Source: Liolophura sinensis (taxonomy: Eukaryota; Mollusca; Polyplacophora; Chitonida; Chitonidae). Taken from it: a stretch of DNA of 64,000 nucleotides. Every line of letters starts with the position of its first letter. Position 1 is the stretch's first letter. The stretch is taken from NCBI RefSeq assembly GCF_032854445.1, contig NC_088300.1, positions 69,354,984-69,418,983 on the forward strand. The letters run 5' to 3'. A program made the position numbers and the translations under genes. Under the pieces are notes generated by a model. It was not told the DNA's origin. It did not search any database and saw nothing but the letters and a program-made list of their open reading frames with translations. Positions 61,106-64,000 of the stretch are shown piece by piece.

Positions 61106-61871
61106 GTATCTCAGTTGCGCTTTGACTACTTCTATTCGTATAAAACGTAGCGATCTAACTCAATCCGACGAATATACAGCCCCTAGCCCTGGGTTAAGAG
61201 GAACTAGACGCTGAGATTCTGGACATTCTATCCATATTTACTTACAAGATCATTATATTCATTATATTCAAATTTAAGAAAATTAGAGTGAATGCGATTC
61301 ATGACAAAACCGTGGTACACCAGTTTTTGCAGTAATAACTTGTGACGTTGGTTGAACTTTATAAAGACACGCATGTATACAAATTTCGTTTTTAGCAGGG
61401 GCAGGATATAATTTACTAGAATGTGTTATTTGACAATGCAAAAGGTTCATTGTTTAATGTTTAGAATTTTGCTCTTTTCCGTTAATGCAAGGGCCATTTC
61501 GCTTTATGACCTTGAGTACTATGCTTGGTAGATTTTAAATGTCGTACAAGTGCATGCGTGTGTACACTAAATATTAACATTTGTTCATTGTTTTAAAACC
61601 ACGCTATTAATAAATAACGTGAAATTAAGAATTTTTCATTCTTCTGTGCCTAAATGTTACAAATTCTCAGCATTCTTGTCTGCATACTTAAGCCGCAAAA
61701 GGAATATCTCGTAAGTATAATACACAGAATCAGATGGGATCAGTGAAATATTTTTCAACCAAATAAACATAAATAAATAAACCATTATTGTTAATTTAAA
61801 GGAATTTTGTCATAAGCCTTCGATCAACACCATAATACATAAAAAGATACATAAATGAGATAAGAATTCTG
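61106..61871. other. Intergenic, nothing recognised
   Basis: A+T-rich, no coding signal on either strand. Confidence 0.5.
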
Positions 61872-61958
61872 GATTTATTTATTTATTTCTTTGATTTGTG
61901 TTTTACGCCGCACTCAAGAATATTTCATTTATACACACCGGCGACCAGTATTATGGCG
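61872..61958 (-). mobile_element. SINE-1 fragment next to SINE-2
   Basis: TTTACGCCGCACTCAAGAAT then GACCAGTATTATGGCGG; truncated just before the SINE-2 insertion at 61975. Confidence 0.7.
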
Positions 61959-61974
61959 GAATAAGAATTCTTGA

Positions 61975-62323
61975 GTGAGTGAGTGAGTGCTTGGGGTTTA
62001 ACGTTTAACATATGACGACGAAGGAATCATTAGGGTGCATGCACGTGTAATGTGCCTCCTTGTTGCAGGACGGATTTCCACCGCTCTTTTATTTAGTGCT
62101 GCATCACTGAGACGACTTACCGAAGGCAAGTAAGCCGCCCCGCCCGAGCCATTATACTGATACGGGTCAACCAGTCGTTGCACTATCCCCTTCATGCTGA
62201 ACGCCAAGCGAGGAAGTTACAACTTCCTCTTTTAAAGTCTTAGGTGTGACTCGACCAAGGATTGATCCTGATCTACCGGTCCCAAGCGGACGCATCTACC
62301 AACTGTGCTATCCGGGCCGGTCT
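61975..62323 (-). mobile_element. Full-length SINE-2
   Basis: 349 bp with the perfect 11-bp target duplication AGAATTCTTGA at 61964-61974 and 62324-62334. Read on the - strand, it starts GGCCCGGATAGCACAGTTGG, with a tRNA-like A box, and has B box GGTCGAGTCACACC. The two hairpins and the CACT tail follow. This is the best reference copy of the family in the window. Confidence 0.9.
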
Positions 62324-62334
62324 AGAATTCTTGA

Positions 62335-63863
62335 AGACGATCACTAGTCAAGCGCTTGTAATTAAAAAAATAGTTTTAAATCATGGGTTGGACAAGTGTT
62401 AGTCAATATGTAAGTGTCGAGTAGCAGCACAATGGCACTCATTTACTAGGAAAGACAACGAATAATATAACTTTAGTTCCTACAGTGTATGTTATTACCT
62501 TAGCAAAATATGCCCATACATGGATTTTAAGGAATGAGTGTTTAATTAATTGAACTTGTCTATTTTGCTTATAACAGATAATAGTGGAAAATGTCTTGAA
62601 AAGAAAAAACATCACCTCGTCGGTATACTGAAAGTCATCCCGATATATAGCAGAAGTGGAGAAAAGTATGAACTGGATTCGAACTCTCAACCTCGACATT
62701 CACGAACAAGTTGGAGCAAAAATCCTCAGAGGGGTAATGCCGTAGGTCTATTGTCAGCTACCTCCTAATTGTGTGGAAGACCTGATGTTTGAACGACAAA
62801 GATGATTGACATGTATTGCTGGGGACTTGGTATACCTGACTGTGAGGTCATTGGTTCGATACCCGGAGTGATCTAAGGAAATGTCTTTCACTAGAGTCTG
62901 TGCTATATCCGGAAAGTATAATCCTCAGTGACAGTAACTGATTGTTTGGCTTTCTGGAGCTCTTCCATCTCTTCACGCATTTGTCTTAGGTTAAGAGACG
63001 CATGCTTCAAGGCATAAATCAGGCACGGTGAAAGATATAAACAAAACTGGTATTTAGTCCACGTATTTCAGCTATTTTGTAGGCCGACCCGACTACACTG
63101 TGGCGACTAGACCACTGTGTCAATTAAGGTGCACATACCGCTTTTTGGCAAAAAACACAAGAAAACTTTTTTTTATTTATCTGCTAAGTGATTTAAAACA
63201 TTGCTGTGAGGCTAACTGTCATTTATTACAGGAAACCGCGGTAAAGCGAGTAGTTCTAGTTATAAGCACATTGTCTACTGATCGGTAACGGAAATTCTTT
63301 TCTTTTCCATCAGTTTCATCAAGTAGGCCTATTAGTCTTCTTTCCTGTTTTTCTTTCTTGGTATTTTGTAACATTTGAACAATTTAGTCACATCACTGTG
63401 GTGCGGCTTAATGATCTGCACCACTCAATCCGGTGAACCAGTGAAGATGGTTTCGATAACAGCACTTGTGAAAATTAACTTTTAATCTAAAGGCACAGAC
63501 AGATTTCAGATTTATTTGATGTGACCTCGAAATTCTGTACTCTGTGCCACTTTTTCATCTCTCCCATGCAGGTTTTACTATTTTTCCATAAAAGTCATCT
63601 AAGTGAAATATTCTTGAAGACAGCGTAAATATATAAAACAAATAAATACATAATGAAAATATATTGGCTACTTATTTCCGTATTTTCAATGGTTTGCTTT
63701 CTGGTTCCTATCACCACACTCGCGATGCACTCGATGTACACGATGCCACTTGTCTTCTTATCAATCCATTTCATTACTTCTATCAGTTAAACTGGTTATG
63801 GTTGAATTTGATATACTACACTATAAAGAGAACAAAGCACAACATCAAAGACCAGTTAAAAAA
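62335..63863. other. Intergenic before globin E 3' UTR
   Basis: A tRNA-like SINE piece near 62830-62920 (GGTTCGATACCCGG) and a SINE-1 tail at about 63596-63655; otherwise nothing. Confidence 0.5.
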
Positions 63864-64000
63864 AAAACAACGATTTAATTCGACAGCGGATGGAAAAAGT
63901 AAACAACCAACAAATGTGACCGGGTGAGCTTCATCTAAAAAACCAAGTGTAGCATATATTCGTGTTACAGCGGCCGTAACAATTACACATCTGTTAGAGG
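63864..64000 (-). other. 3' UTR of a fifth globin gene (E), coding part beyond the right edge
   Basis: The last ~137 bases align with the 3' UTR of globin C (24845-24982). Shared landmarks read on the + strand are cgacagcggatggaaaaa, gtgaccgggtgagctt and the terminal ctgttagagg. The poly(A) signal is the variant ATTAAA (complement at 63874-63879) instead of AATAAA. By comparison with C, where the stop lies ~196 nt further on, the stop codon of this gene should be about 200 nt outside the window. No coding sequence is visible, so whether the gene is intact is unknown. Confidence 0.8.

Noticed and set aside
61975-62323. tRNA genes suggested by A and B boxes in several SINEs
   Set aside because: The boxes belong to SINE heads with hairpin bodies and CACT or TAAA tails; no complete cloverleaf was found.

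Overview
This is eukaryotic nuclear DNA, most likely from a mollusc or another lophotrochozoan. It is gene-poor, with GT-AG introns, AATAAA poly(A) signals, TATA-box promoters and no operons. It carries many copies of two tRNA-derived SINE families whose 3' ends match, from memory, repeats common in molluscan genomes. The species cannot be fixed from the sequence alone.

Two kinds of protein gene are readable by hand-spliced exons. (1) Four intact, closely related globin genes, here called A to D: A 7017-9434 (-), B 16712-18626 (-), C 25178-27012 (-), D 33005-35147 (+). Each has five coding exons of exactly 3, 44, 138, 232 and 150 nt and encodes 188 residues. The B12.2 and G7.0 globin introns are conserved, distal (E7) and proximal (F8) histidines are present, and the start ATG sits alone on exon 1. 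The 3' UTR of a fifth globin gene (E, - strand) runs off the right edge. (2) A 16-exon gene for triokinase/FMN cyclase (dihydroxyacetone kinase, TKFC/DAK) on the - strand, 37889-52505, 587 residues, lying between globins D and E.

Layout: 1-6.0 kb has no gene but holds a 51-bp minisatellite and a 3.35-kb element with 453-bp near-identical terminal direct repeats and a 4-bp target duplication. 6.7-35.4 kb is the globin cluster. Each unit has gene, promoter, an upstream ~37-bp-type minisatellite, then copies of a cluster-restricted ~0.4-0.6 kb repeat. Unit D is inverted relative to unit C, making a mirror-image arrangement centred near 30 kb. 35.4-37.9 kb is intergenic. 37.9-52.5 kb is TKFC with large repeat-filled introns, including a ~1-kb 40-bp minisatellite with a 281-bp higher-order period. 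52.6-64 kb is intergenic with two foldback elements, a decayed LINE, SINEs and microsatellites, ending in the globin E 3' UTR.

The globin promoters share a three-part module (CACCC/GC box, TGAC-N6-GTCA type element, distal 50-bp block) at almost fixed spacing from the TATA box in all four copies. This is the strongest candidate for undescribed regulatory biology here. I see no wholly new gene system in the window.
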